From positions 1 through 42,024 of IMG/VR virus record IMGVR_UViG_3300023284_000483: DNA of 42,024 bases, one strand, 5' to 3'. This DNA comes from a virus. The notes under the pieces are model-generated. The model did not search any database. It saw only the letters and a program-made list of their open reading frames with translations, and had not been told where the DNA came from. A program made the translations under genes and the position numbers. Shown piece after piece: positions 1-6,021 of the stretch (positions are counted from its first letter, which is position 1; each line of letters opens with the position of its first letter).

Positions 1-144
1 CCCGCCGCTTTCGTCTCGACCGGATTGCATTGATGTGAGTTCGGAATGTCCGGCGCGGTGCATCAATATGCAAGTCACCTTGACCTGCCCACCTTCAAGA
101 TGTTCTGGTTTCCAACGGTGTGAAAAACCGTGCTTGCTCAACGC
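1..144. repeat. Terminal direct repeat, left copy (circular overlap)
   Basis: Identical to the last 144 bases of the window (41881-42024). The repeat lies entirely inside the ERF gene, and the reading frame continues across the join. It is therefore best read as the overlap of a closed circular assembly rather than a natural physical end. This fits a circularly permuted, terminally redundant genome. Confidence 0.95.
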
Positions 145-504
145 TGCGCCAATGACAGTACACACCTGATTGAGCGAGGCATGGTCATACTCGGTCTTGC
201 CTTTGCTGGTCGAGAATTCAACGTGCGAATCCTTTGACAGTGACGGCGGGTTTTCCTTGAACGCGGTCAGCGCCTCGGCGAACGCCTTCCGTGCCTGACT
301 AGCCTCCCACCGATCCTGCAAATCCATGAGGGCTTGCAGCTTTTCGATGGGCGCCCCATCCGCAACCGCCTGCCCAATCATGGCCATCGGGTCGGCAGGG
401 ACAACAGCGGTTCCGGCGGGGGGCGTGGTATGCTTATCCATGGTAACTGTACCCTCTTCGGGAACGCCTTTTTCCTCTATCGTGTTTTCAACAGGATTTG
501 CCAT
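1..504 (-). CDS. erf: ERF-family single-strand annealing protein, N-terminal part
   Basis: This is the first 168 codons of a gene that leaves the window at base 1 and continues at 41880 on the circle, giving 268 residues in all. ERF proteins anneal single-stranded DNA during phage recombination, including circularisation of linear phage DNA. The ATG at 504 follows a good Shine-Dalgarno sequence (GGGAG). After a low-complexity start (TPPAGTAVVP) comes a helical segment, then the typical ERF region with KGKTEYDHASLNQV. The conserved core (KNDIQALGSTVSYLERYTLL) is in the other half, at 41578-42024. An exonuclease gene follows it, making a recombination module. Confidence 0.9.
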   Translation of the reverse strand, partial: MANPVENTIEEKGVPEEGTVTMDKHTTPPAGTAVVPADPMAMIGQAVADGAPIEKLQALMDLQDRWEASQARKAFAEALTAFKENPPSLSKDSHVEFSTSKGKTEYDHASLNQVCTVIGAALSKHGFSHRWKPEHLEGGQVKVTCILMHRAGHSELTSMQSGRDESGG

Positions 505-514
505 GTTCTTCTCC

Positions 515-1510
515 CTAATAAGTGATCTTGACGTTGGGGATATTCCCTTGCGCGATGGATTTGACGATGGTGACGGCGGTGTCGTAATCCACGATGATCA
601 TGAGAGACTTGACAGCCTGGCCCTCGATCTTGTCGCGGTGCTGTTCATCCGCCCTTCTACGTGTCTCCGCCTGCTCTTCCGCCACGTTGTCGGCGCGGAT
701 TTGTTCTGCCGCCTCGCGCTCTGCGGTTTCCTTTGCCGCCTCGGCTTCTTCTTCTGCTGCCTTGGCGCGTTCTTCCGCATCCTTAACGCCCTGCGCGGCT
801 GCATCCTCAGCGAGTTTCTTGGCTTGCGCATCACGCTCGGCTTGCCTCTTTTCCTCGGCGGCTTTGCGGTCTGTCTCTTCCCGTTCCGCGGCCTCTTCGC
901 GCAATCGCTGGGCCTCGGCCTTCTCGGCGTCGTGGGCTGTCCGTTTTTCCAAGGCGGAGGTCACATCACTGAATGCCCGCTCAAGCGTTTGCTCAGCCTC
1001 GTCGGCGAACTCTTCCCAAGAATCTTTGTCCCGCTCTTCAACAACCTTGAGTTCGGTCCATTTCTCGCGCATCGCATCCAGCGGCATAGTGTCCCAATTC
1101 AGAAGGGCGTGGGCGCCAACGTCTGAAATCCAAGCCAAACCTTTTTTGTGTTCAGCTACGCGCAATTCTTCCGCCTCTTCCCATTCGGTCAGTGGCTTGC
1201 GGACATCTTTCTTGAGGGCGTCCAGCGTGTCGCGAATCCTCTTTCTGTCAGCGTCGATGGCCTTGGTCTTTTCCTTCATGGGGTCCACCATGGCCTTGCC
1301 CTGCCCGTCGAGGAACGTCTTCGACCTAGCCACCCGCGCGGCGAATGATGCTACCTCCATGCGGCCCTGTCGGCTGGTGATGTCGGGCTCGAACTTTTCT
1401 ACTACGTCGCTGATCTGTTTGAGAACCAAATCCACGCCGCCATCTTTCTCATAGATGTCGACGGCGGTAATCTTGGTGGTGTCGATAAGGTCTGTCGATG
1501 TCTCAGTCAT
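515..1510 (-). CDS. Coiled-coil phage protein next to erf
   Basis: 331 residues from the ATG at 1510, which has a strong upstream GGAAGAGGGA; the frame extends further upstream but without a good start. Residues about 20-190 are a mixed alpha-helical domain with the charged stretch DPMKEKTKAIDADRKRIRD. Residues about 195-300 are an almost uninterrupted Ala/Glu/Lys/Arg coiled coil. The C-terminus (MIIVDYDTAVTIVKSIAQG) looks globular. Proteins of this shape often sit beside annealing-protein genes in phages, so a role in recombination is inferred from position only. The gene ends 10 bases before the erf start and overlaps the preceding small gene by 4 bases (ATGA). Confidence 0.8.
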   Translation of the reverse strand: MTETSTDLIDTTKITAVDIYEKDGGVDLVLKQISDVVEKFEPDITSRQGRMEVASFAARVARSKTFLDGQGKAMVDPMKEKTKAIDADRKRIRDTLDALKKDVRKPLTEWEEAEELRVAEHKKGLAWISDVGAHALLNWDTMPLDAMREKWTELKVVEERDKDSWEEFADEAEQTLERAFSDVTSALEKRTAHDAEKAEAQRLREEAAEREETDRKAAEEKRQAERDAQAKKLAEDAAAQGVKDAEERAKAAEEEAEAAKETAEREAAEQIRADNVAEEQAETRRRADEQHRDKIEGQAVKSLMIIVDYDTAVTIVKSIAQGNIPNVKITY

Positions 1511-1677
1511 TGTCCCTCTTCCTTTTCGTATCCGTTGGCTTCTGCCCAATTCCCCAGATCGGTTTCTGGAAAAACATCGTCCGGTGCCATGTTGGTGGTT
1601 ATCCAATCAATCGCCTCTGGTAAGATGTTGTCGAACAGGTCATTGGCAAAATTCCTGTCTTCCTCATAAGTGCTCAT
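1507..1677 (-). CDS. Small acidic protein, 56 aa
   Basis: An open frame from ATG 1677 to a TGA that overlaps the start of the next gene (ATGA at 1507-1510). The product is acidic, with segments such as NFANDLFDNILPEAIDWI and NWAEANGYEKEEGQ. It overlaps the end of the upstream Cys-rich gene by 14 bases. Function is not recognised. The tight coupling on both sides supports it as a real gene. Confidence 0.65.
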   Translation of the reverse strand: MSTYEEDRNFANDLFDNILPEAIDWITTNMAPDDVFPETDLGNWAEANGYEKEEGQ

Positions 1678-1846
1678 TGTCTAATTCCTCTACTGTTCCT
1701 GCTCCGCAGCAGTATCCGCATTGCTCCTGATATTGTTCTGGCACCGCGCAATCGCCTTTGCATTCGCCGCTTGGATAGGGATTTCCACAGCAGGCAGGGC
1801 GCACTTCAACGGTCCATCCATCTCCATCACATGCAGGACAAGGCAT
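1664..1846 (-). CDS. Small Cys-rich zinc-binding-like protein, 60 aa
   Basis: Starts MPCPACDGDGW and contains four Cys clusters: CPACDGDG, ACCG, ECKGDC and CGYCCGAG. CxxCxGxG spacing resembles a DnaJ-type zinc ribbon, so metal binding is likely; the partner is unknown. The ATG at 1846 was chosen because it overlaps the TGA of the upstream 22-residue frame (TGATG), and longer versions would run deep into the preceding gene. Function is unknown. Confidence 0.6.
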   Translation of the reverse strand: MPCPACDGDGWTVEVRPACCGNPYPSGECKGDCAVPEQYQEQCGYCCGAGTVEELDNEHL

Positions 1847-1914
1847 CACAGCGGCATACTCCAGAATCGTAACGCCACGATCAGGATCACCAGATATGGA
1901 AGGGCGCGGGTCAT
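1846..1914 (-). CDS. Putative 22-aa membrane peptide
   Basis: A tiny frame starting at an ATGA overlap with the stop of the upstream gene and ending in a TGATG overlap with the start of the Cys-rich gene. Almost all of it is one hydrophobic segment (LPYLVILIVALRFW). It fills exactly the gap between two real genes, with coupled stops and starts on both sides. It may be a true micropeptide, or simply the track that carries ribosomes to the next start. Confidence 0.45.
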   Translation of the reverse strand: MTRALPYLVILIVALRFWSMPL

Positions 1915-2288
1915 AGGCCGTCGCCTTTTGTAAAGGGCAGGCAAGCGATGCGCTGGCTTGCACCGTGCGACCTGTCATTGTCGGCCTTGTCGCGATTCCC
2001 ATAAGTGGCCGCAAAAACGGTATTTCCAGTATCGTAAACATTCACAAACCCGCTCTCTGCTTTTTCAATATCTCCACGAGGAATCTTCTTTGGGATGTTG
2101 ACGAGGTCGTTCTCATCACAGCAGGTACATGATTTTCCATTGGCGTCATGCGAGTGCGTGAATTCCACTCCGGCAGCGCCTTCGATAAGAGAAACGATGG
2201 GGTATGGCCCACTCTTGTCCGAACAGATAATGCGCGCCTTTCTTTTGTCTCGGGTTCCGTAGGGTTCTGTGGGATCGAAGGTAATCAT
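1911..2288 (-). CDS. Phage conserved protein, paralogue of 3416-3766
   Basis: 125 residues from the ATG at 2288, six bases after GGAG. Shared landmarks with the 116-aa protein at 3416-3766 are TFDP at the start, a TRD motif, DLVNIP in the middle and ACLPF-x2-GDGL at the end. The centre has an unusual CTCCDEND Cys cluster absent from the paralogue. The family occurs in phage early regions; its function is not known to me. An alternative start at 2339 overlaps the stop of the upstream membrane peptide (ATGA) and would add 17 residues. Confidence 0.75.
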   Translation of the reverse strand: MITFDPTEPYGTRDKRKARIICSDKSGPYPIVSLIEGAAGVEFTHSHDANGKSCTCCDENDLVNIPKKIPRGDIEKAESGFVNVYDTGNTVFAATYGNRDKADNDRSHGASQRIACLPFTKGDGL

Positions 2289-2335
2289 CATGTTCTCCAA
2301 TATGTCTCTGAAGGCCAAGCTCTTGGCGTCGAGTT

Positions 2336-2431
2336 TCATGTCAGCCACCACAACCAGCCCAACTCCTGGGCGGTAAACCAGACCAGCAAGGCGCCGGCGG
2401 CGAAGAGAAGATATGCTTGATGGGCGGTCAC
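2336..2431 (-). CDS. Putative 31-aa single-pass membrane protein
   Basis: GTG start overlapping the stop of the upstream gene (GTGA at 2428-2431); its own TGA overlaps an ATG at 2339 (ATGA). The product is strongly hydrophobic, with AYLLFAAGALLVWFTA followed by a Trp-rich end (GWLWWLT). Coupling at both ends and the membrane character argue for a real small protein. Function is unknown. Confidence 0.5.
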   Translation of the reverse strand: MTAHQAYLLFAAGALLVWFTAQELGWLWWLT

Positions 2432-2577
2432 TCGCTTTTCTCTGGGTAACGCTTTTCCAGGGCTTCGTCTTTCTTCTCATTCTTGATGACATCAGCAGAG
2501 CGGTTCCTACGCCTGCGCTTCGGTGGCCATTGCTCGCCGACATCCTCAATCGGTGCGCCTTCGCGGTGAATGGTCAT
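2428..2577 (-). CDS. Small basic protein, 49 aa
   Basis: Starts at an ATGA overlap with the stop of the 111-aa gene upstream and ends in a GTGA overlap. Contains a highly basic patch (PPKRRRRNR) followed by a charged helix (KNEKKDEALEKRYPEKSE). Nucleic-acid binding is possible from charge alone. No family is recognised. Confidence 0.55.
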   Translation of the reverse strand: MTIHREGAPIEDVGEQWPPKRRRRNRSADVIKNEKKDEALEKRYPEKSE

Positions 2578-2909
2578 GGCCTTGCTGCCTTGATGGTGGC
2601 GCGTTTCTGTTCCGCTGCGGTTTCGAAAATGCTGGCAAGGGAAGGCAGGCTGTTGCTAAGCACATTAGCGGCCTCTTCCAATTCGAGAGCGGCTTGCTCC
2701 AGCGCCTCCAGCAGCCCGTCATGGGAATTAACGGCGGTGACGATGCATTCGGCATGGCGAATTTGTGCAGCGGTGGAAAATCCACTAACTGCGGGGTCCA
2801 TGGGTAGCATCGCAATAACATGCTTTTTGCCACCATATTTCCCGCTTCCTATTATCCGAATGGGGGCCACGCCGTGGCGAATCATTTTCCAAGGTGCATG
2901 CTCAATCAC
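2574..2909 (-). CDS. Ead/Ea22-like phage early protein
   Basis: 111 residues from a GTG at 2909 preceded by AGGAG. The middle (RHAECIVTAVNSHDGLLEAL) matches the pattern seen in many phage early proteins of the Ead/Ea22 type, where an Asn-rich turn precedes a long helix. The rest is alpha-helical (EQAALELEEAANVLSNSLP). Molecular function is unknown. It sits in the minus-strand early operon and overlaps the next gene by 4 bases. Confidence 0.7.
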   Translation of the reverse strand: MIEHAPWKMIRHGVAPIRIIGSGKYGGKKHVIAMLPMDPAVSGFSTAAQIRHAECIVTAVNSHDGLLEALEQAALELEEAANVLSNSLPSLASIFETAAEQKRATIKAARP

Positions 2910-2913
2910 GTCG

Positions 2914-3132
2914 CTATCTCCTGTAATCCTGTGGGGCTATTCCCATAGTTGCTATTCCGGTCTTTGCTCCATGCCAAAACCTCTGTGAGCATCCCGGTAC
3001 CGAGCATTTTGTAAATTCTGTGCGGGTTCCTCTGCGCGGCTGGACAGGGAAAGTGACACGGCACTTGTGGCAGAAATGCTCTTTCGGAATTCCCAAGAAA
3101 GCGGCGGCGGAAATTACGTCCAGTTCAATCAT
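2914..3132 (-). CDS. Zinc-finger-like small protein, 72 aa
   Basis: Starts at an ATGA overlap with the upstream HTH gene. The N-terminus (LDVISAAAFLGIPKEHF) looks like a short helical element, followed by CHKC and then CSVPGC, a C-x2-C and C-x4-C pair about 20 residues apart, as in zinc ribbons. The residues between are basic (QPRRGTRTE). Nucleic-acid binding is plausible but unproven. Confidence 0.65.
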   Translation of the reverse strand: MIELDVISAAAFLGIPKEHFCHKCRVTFPVQPRRGTRTEFTKCSVPGCSQRFWHGAKTGIATMGIAPQDYRR

Positions 3133-3416
3133 ACCAACTCCACCACGTTGTCTTGCCGCTGGAAATACGGCAGCGCCTTCACATGCGCGGTCAGGTGATC
3201 CAGCGGGATATTCAGCGCCGTGAACATCATCGCCACTTCATCGAATGTCGGGTTCGCGGCTTCCAGCACAATGTCGGCTGTCCGGTTTGTGTTCATGCCG
3301 GACCAGGATGCCAGCACGTCGATGGTCATGCCCTTCGCGTTCATCCGGTTGACGATGCTCTCGTGCACGTAGTCGCGGATCGACTTGCGGGTGAGTTCTT
3401 TGAATGTTGGTGGCAT
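3129..3416 (-). CDS. HTH (XRE-like) DNA-binding protein, 95 aa
   Basis: The segment from about residue 28 to 75 has a Cro/CI-type helix-turn-helix pattern (MTIDVLASWSGMNTNRTADI, then PTFDEVAMMFTALNIPLD). It is the second gene of the leftward operon, close to the two palindromic operators at 3791-3840, so it is one candidate for the regulator that binds them. Its start overlaps the stop of the upstream gene (TAATG). It lacks the extra dimerisation or peptidase domain of lambda CI. Confidence 0.65.
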   Translation of the reverse strand: MPPTFKELTRKSIRDYVHESIVNRMNAKGMTIDVLASWSGMNTNRTADIVLEAANPTFDEVAMMFTALNIPLDHLTAHVKALPYFQRQDNVVELV

Positions 3417-3766
3417 TATGTTTCTCCCTCAAGGCCATCGCCATCAATGAAAGGGAGACATGCAATAGCTTTTGGGTTCATAGCTTTTTTTGCAGCGTTC
3501 GCTTCATTTCTATAATAACAGCTTGTCATGCCGCTGCCGTGAGTGTGGCTGATAACAACCCACCATTCCTCTGGAATGTTGACGAGATCACGAGGGGATT
3601 TTCTGCCAATGTACATCTGCCCAGAACCAAAATACCTGTATAGTTTCTGCCGATCACCCTCGCGAATCATTGCCGCTATTGATTTTTTGCCCCACATCTG
3701 CGTGGTTAAAATTCTTGCCACGTCGCCATCACGAGTTGTGCAGAGCTTCTCTGGATCAAATGTCAT
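3416..3766 (-). CDS. Phage conserved protein, first gene of leftward operon
   Basis: 116 residues from the ATG at 3766, placed six bases after AAGGA. The frame is open further upstream, but that part would cross the operators and encodes an unlikely Cys-rich leader. It shares TFDP, TRD, DLVNIP and ACLPF-x2-GDGL landmarks with the 125-aa protein at 1911-2288, so the two are diverged paralogues. Function is unknown. As the promoter-proximal gene it should be the earliest leftward product. Confidence 0.75.
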   Translation of the reverse strand: MTFDPEKLCTTRDGDVARILTTQMWGKKSIAAMIREGDRQKLYRYFGSGQMYIGRKSPRDLVNIPEEWWVVISHTHGSGMTSCYYRNEANAAKKAMNPKAIACLPFIDGDGLEGET

Positions 3767-3787
3767 TTCATTTCCTTTGTTCCACCC

Positions 3788-3822
3788 TATGTTGCACGGG
3801 GTGCAACTGGCGTCAAGATAAT
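3788..3822. promoter_or_regulatory. Divergent early promoters (putative)
   Basis: Rightward: TTGCAC at 3792-3797 and GATAAT at 3817-3822, with a long 19-base spacer. Leftward: TTGACG at 3816-3811 with a weak -10 near 3793-3788. The two overlap each other and the palindromes. Strand switch and operator placement support promoter activity here; the exact boxes are tentative. Confidence 0.5.
3791..3807. promoter_or_regulatory. Operator 1, 17-bp palindrome
   Basis: GTTGCAC-GGG-GTGCAAC is a perfect palindrome with 7-base arms. A near copy lies at 3824-3840. It covers the putative rightward -35 and the leftward spacer and -10, the right place for a repressor of both early promoters. Confidence 0.8.
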
Positions 3823-3823
3823 A

Positions 3824-3840
3824 ATTGCACAGTGCGCAAC
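3824..3840. promoter_or_regulatory. Operator 2, 17-bp palindrome
   Basis: ATTGCAC-AGT-GCGCAAC matches operator 1 at 12 of its 14 arm positions; the outer base and one inner base differ. Centre-to-centre distance is 33 bases, about three helical turns, so proteins bound at the two sites would lie on the same face of the DNA. It sits just after the rightward -10. Confidence 0.75.
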
Positions 3841-3882
3841 TTTCGTTATTGACAGGCAATGCGGGGCATGCAACAAGGCTTT

Positions 3883-4089
3883 ATGGACATTCAAACATAT
3901 ATGACCAAGAAGAAGCTGCGCGATGGAGACATGGCGGAACTTCTCGAATGCAACAAAACAACGGTCTGGCGGATAAGAACGGGTGACACTTACCCATCCC
4001 CAGATTTGTTGGAAAAGATATTTGAAGTTACTGGCGGAAAGGTAACGGCAAATGATTTCTTTCACCAGAAGGAGCCAAATAATGGCTGA
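3883..4089 (+). CDS. Cro-like HTH regulator, 68 aa
   Basis: First gene of the rightward operon. Residues about 9-45 form a helix-turn-helix (KLRDGDMAELLECNKTTVWR), followed by TGDTYPSPDLLEKIFEVTGG, a typical end of a Cro/CI fold. Likely binds the adjacent operators, by position. The ATG at 3883 has a short-spaced AAGG; in-frame ATGs at 3859 and 3868 are possible and would add a few residues. It overlaps the next gene by 8 bases. Confidence 0.75.
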   Translation: MDIQTYMTKKKLRDGDMAELLECNKTTVWRIRTGDTYPSPDLLEKIFEVTGGKVTANDFFHQKEPNNG

Positions 4090-4411
4090 GAAAATTGCAG
4101 GAAAAGGCCACAACGAAGTGGACCCGTCGGATGCGATCAAGCAACTTGACGCGGACCTGATTCCCATCGAGGCGAAAATCCAGGCGGCGAAGAACGAATC
4201 CCGGAAGCTGCGGAACAAGTTCAAATCGGACACCGGCATGGCGCTGGCTGATTTCGACGCGGCTCGTCGGCTTGCGAAGATGGACGATGATGAAGAGCGG
4301 GTGGCGAAGGTGGATAATTTCCGCCAGTGCTATAACGCTCTGGTGGCAGGCCAGCAGTTAGACTGGCTGGATGCGGCGGACAAGCAGGACAAAACCCCAA
4401 CCAAACATTGA
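4082..4411 (+). CDS. Phage early protein, 109 aa
   Basis: The ATG at 4082 is preceded by AAGGAG at good distance. The N-terminus has a GKGHN motif, reminiscent of DUF2312-type proteins common in alphaproteobacteria and their phages, followed by long charged helices (AKIQAAKNESRKLRNKFK). Similarity to DUF2312 is only suggestive. Probably a small helical, perhaps DNA-associated, early protein. It lies directly after the Cro-like gene. Confidence 0.6.
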   Translation: MAEKIAGKGHNEVDPSDAIKQLDADLIPIEAKIQAAKNESRKLRNKFKSDTGMALADFDAARRLAKMDDDEERVAKVDNFRQCYNALVAGQQLDWLDAADKQDKTPTKH

Positions 4412-4421
4412 GGAAAAAACC

Positions 4422-4709
4422 ATGTCGAACGGAATAGAAGTGAACGTAGCCAGCGGGAAGCAACCATCTGCCATGGATAAAATGGCCGACAGGGCCGGTC
4501 AGATTCACAATGAGATTTCCAACATAAAGGAAACCGTGGATATGTTTATGGACCGCACACTGGGAACGCAGACAGAAAATCCAGCAGTGCCGGAACCGAA
4601 AGAAGTCCCGCTTGGATCAGCGGACAATCTTCTGAAGCAGATGGATGAAATTTTGGTCCTGCTCAATGAGTTTTCAGCGCGAGTCGGGAACTTAAATCGG
4701 ATTGGCTGA
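4422..4709 (+). CDS. Small helical early protein, 95 aa
   Basis: ATG at 4422 preceded by GAGGAAA. Residues 18-42 are a predicted helix (DKMADRAGQIHNEISNIK). A Pro/Glu linker (NPAVPEPKEVP) follows, then another helix (NLLKQMDEILVLLNEFSARV), which looks like an oligomerising coiled coil. No family is recognised. Confidence 0.6.
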   Translation: MSNGIEVNVASGKQPSAMDKMADRAGQIHNEISNIKETVDMFMDRTLGTQTENPAVPEPKEVPLGSADNLLKQMDEILVLLNEFSARVGNLNRIG

Positions 4710-4989
4710 ATCCCGCAAGGGTGGGGTCGCTCAGGGTCTGACAGTGAAACCTCAAACGCCTCGCTGGTATCCGATGGAGCGATAGGACCAGCATTTATTT
4801 GTACTGTGTTGAGTGGAGCATTCTGCGTCCGGCCTAGTTTGGCCAAACGGCTTGATCCGACAATTGGCGGTGACGGCATAGAACGAGATGGTTTGCAGGT
4901 TCAAATCCTGCGGCGTGAAAGGCTGGTTATCCGATTGAAACCCTCGGCCAGAATGTTCCACTGAATGCAGATCAGACAAGGAGAAGCTA
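4710..4989 (+). other. 280-bp non-coding stretch with T-arm-like hairpin
   Basis: No convincing gene. At 4895-4911 lies GCAGG-TTCAAAT-CCTGC, which is exactly the T-arm of a tRNA, but no matching acceptor strand is present upstream for the 3' strand at 4912-4918, so no full tRNA can be built. A 12-base perfect palindrome (GTTTGGCCAAAC, about 4838-4849) and the imperfect CCGACAATTGGCGG (4857-4870) also lie here. The stretch could be a decayed tRNA or a leader RNA for the downstream genes. Confidence 0.5.
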
Positions 4990-5160
4990 ATGAAATACGA
5001 AATTTATCAGGACAAGCGCGGCGAATGGCGTTGGCGTTTGAAGGCTGCGAACGGGAATATTTTGGCGGTTTCGAGCGAGGGTTATAAGAATAAGATGGAC
5101 TGCGAAAATTGTGTGGAAACGGTGAATATGACAACGCACATAGCATTGGTTCACGTTTAA
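4990..5160 (+). CDS. YegP-like DUF1508 protein, 56 aa
   Basis: A short gene with the hallmark of the DUF1508/YegP domain: YEIYQDKRGEWRWRLKAANG, then SSEGYKNKMDC. The usual family unit is about 45-50 residues, so this is one complete repeat. The fold is a small beta-beta-beta-alpha unit; its biochemical role is unknown. ATG preceded by AAGGAG. Its stop overlaps the next start (TAATG at 5158-5162). Confidence 0.85.
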   Translation: MKYEIYQDKRGEWRWRLKAANGNILAVSSEGYKNKMDCENCVETVNMTTHIALVHV

Positions 5161-5336
5161 TGTACGCCGGTTTTTTGAACGGGCACCAAGTCACCAAGGG
5201 CCACAGCACCAAGCTTGCCGCGCAAGTACAGGCCATTGAATGCGCCTACATCGTCTCCACCCCAAAAGGCCGCAAGTGCATTTACGGATTCAAGGTCCGC
5301 AAGGTGAAGCGCTCTCAATTGATGGGTGAGATATGA
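5160..5336 (+). CDS. Small basic protein, 58 aa
   Basis: Start ATG overlaps the stop of the DUF1508 gene and lacks its own Shine-Dalgarno, so translation is probably coupled. Basic, with GHSTKLAAQVQAIECAYIV and KVRKVKRSQL. It ends two bases before the tRNA-Pro. Function is not recognised. Confidence 0.55.
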   Translation: MYAGFLNGHQVTKGHSTKLAAQVQAIECAYIVSTPKGRKCIYGFKVRKVKRSQLMGEI

Positions 5337-5338
5337 TT

Positions 5339-5414
5339 CAGGGTGTAGCTCAGGTGGTAGAGTGGCGGCTTTGGAAGCCGCAGGTCGCCGGTTCGAGCCC
5401 GGCCACCCTGACCA
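5339..5414 (+). tRNA. tRNA-Pro (TGG)
   Basis: Full cloverleaf with encoded CCA. Acceptor CAGGGTG pairs with CACCCTG; D-arm TAGCTCAGGTGGTAGAG; anticodon stem GCGGC/GCCGC with loop TTTGGAA, so the anticodon is TGG; T-arm GCCGG-TTCGAGC-CCGGC; end ACCA. 76 nt. Confidence 0.96.
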
Positions 5415-5415
5415 A

Positions 5416-5489
5416 TGCCTCGTCGTCTAACGGTAGGACACTGGACTTTGAATCCGGCGATGCTGGTTCGAACCCAGCCGAGGCAACCA
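5416..5489 (+). tRNA. tRNA-Gln (TTG)
   Basis: Full cloverleaf with encoded CCA. Acceptor TGCCTCG pairs with CGAGGCA; anticodon stem CTGGA/TCCGG with loop CTTTGAA, anticodon TTG; T-arm GCTGG-TTCGAAC-CCAGC. Only one base separates it from tRNA-Pro, and one base from the following ATG, so all three are probably on one transcript. Confidence 0.96.
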
Positions 5490-5490
5490 A

Positions 5491-6021
5491 ATGATCCCCA
5501 CCAGCATCCTCACCCTCGACCTCGCCACCAATTTCGGCTGGGCTCGATGTGCCGTTACCGGCCACCCGGAATCCGGCGCCGTTAAACTCCCCGACACAGG
5601 CAGGGATATCGGCCGGTTTCTGGCGGTGTATGAGCGCTGGCTGGTGAAGATGCTGCGGGAATACGAGATCAACTTCGTTGCCTATGAACAGCCGATCCTG
5701 CCCCACATAAAGAACCTTCACACGCTGCTCAAACTCTACAGCTTGGCCGGCGTGACCGAACTGGTTTGCAAGAAAGAGCATGTCAGGGTGGCAGAGGTGC
5801 CGATCTCGACCTGGCGGATGCACTTCATCGGAAAATGTCGGAACTTCGCAACCAAGACCGAGGCGAAGGAAATGGCAATTGCCGCCTGTCTGGAACGGGA
5901 CTGGAATCCAGCGACCCATGACGAAGCGGAAGCGCTGGGCATTCTCGATTATGTGTTCGCGAAAATGGAATTACCAAAGCCTTGGCCGGATGGCGGGCTG
6001 TTTGCAGGAGGGACGAAATGA
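5491..6021 (+). CDS. RuvC-like Holliday junction nuclease
   Basis: 176 residues with an RNase H-like fold of the RuvC type. Likely acidic residues are D10 in LTLDLATNFGW, E66 in VAYEQP, and D144 and E147 in HDEAEALG. Length matches phage RuvC proteins (about 160-180). It would cut branched DNA before packaging. The ATG comes one base after the tRNA-Gln CCA end with no Shine-Dalgarno, so translation may be leaderless after tRNA processing. It overlaps the next gene by 4 bases (ATGA). Confidence 0.85.
   Translation: MIPTSILTLDLATNFGWARCAVTGHPESGAVKLPDTGRDIGRFLAVYERWLVKMLREYEINFVAYEQPILPHIKNLHTLLKLYSLAGVTELVCKKEHVRVAEVPISTWRMHFIGKCRNFATKTEAKEMAIAACLERDWNPATHDEAEALGILDYVFAKMELPKPWPDGGLFAGGTK

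Noticed and set aside
1-144. End repeat as a natural fixed terminal repeat
   Set aside because: It falls mid-gene in erf and the phage is of the headful-packaging type; an assembly overlap explains it better.
594-1454. Long plus-strand frame opposite the coiled-coil gene
   Set aside because: Ser/Ala-rich antisense shadow of a Glu/Lys/Ala coding strand; no ribosome site and no sensible protein pattern.
4825-4920. A third tRNA with T-arm at 4895-4911
   Set aside because: No 5' acceptor strand pairing with GGCGTGA was found in the preceding 100 bases, and the D and anticodon arms do not fold. Kept only as a T-arm-like hairpin.
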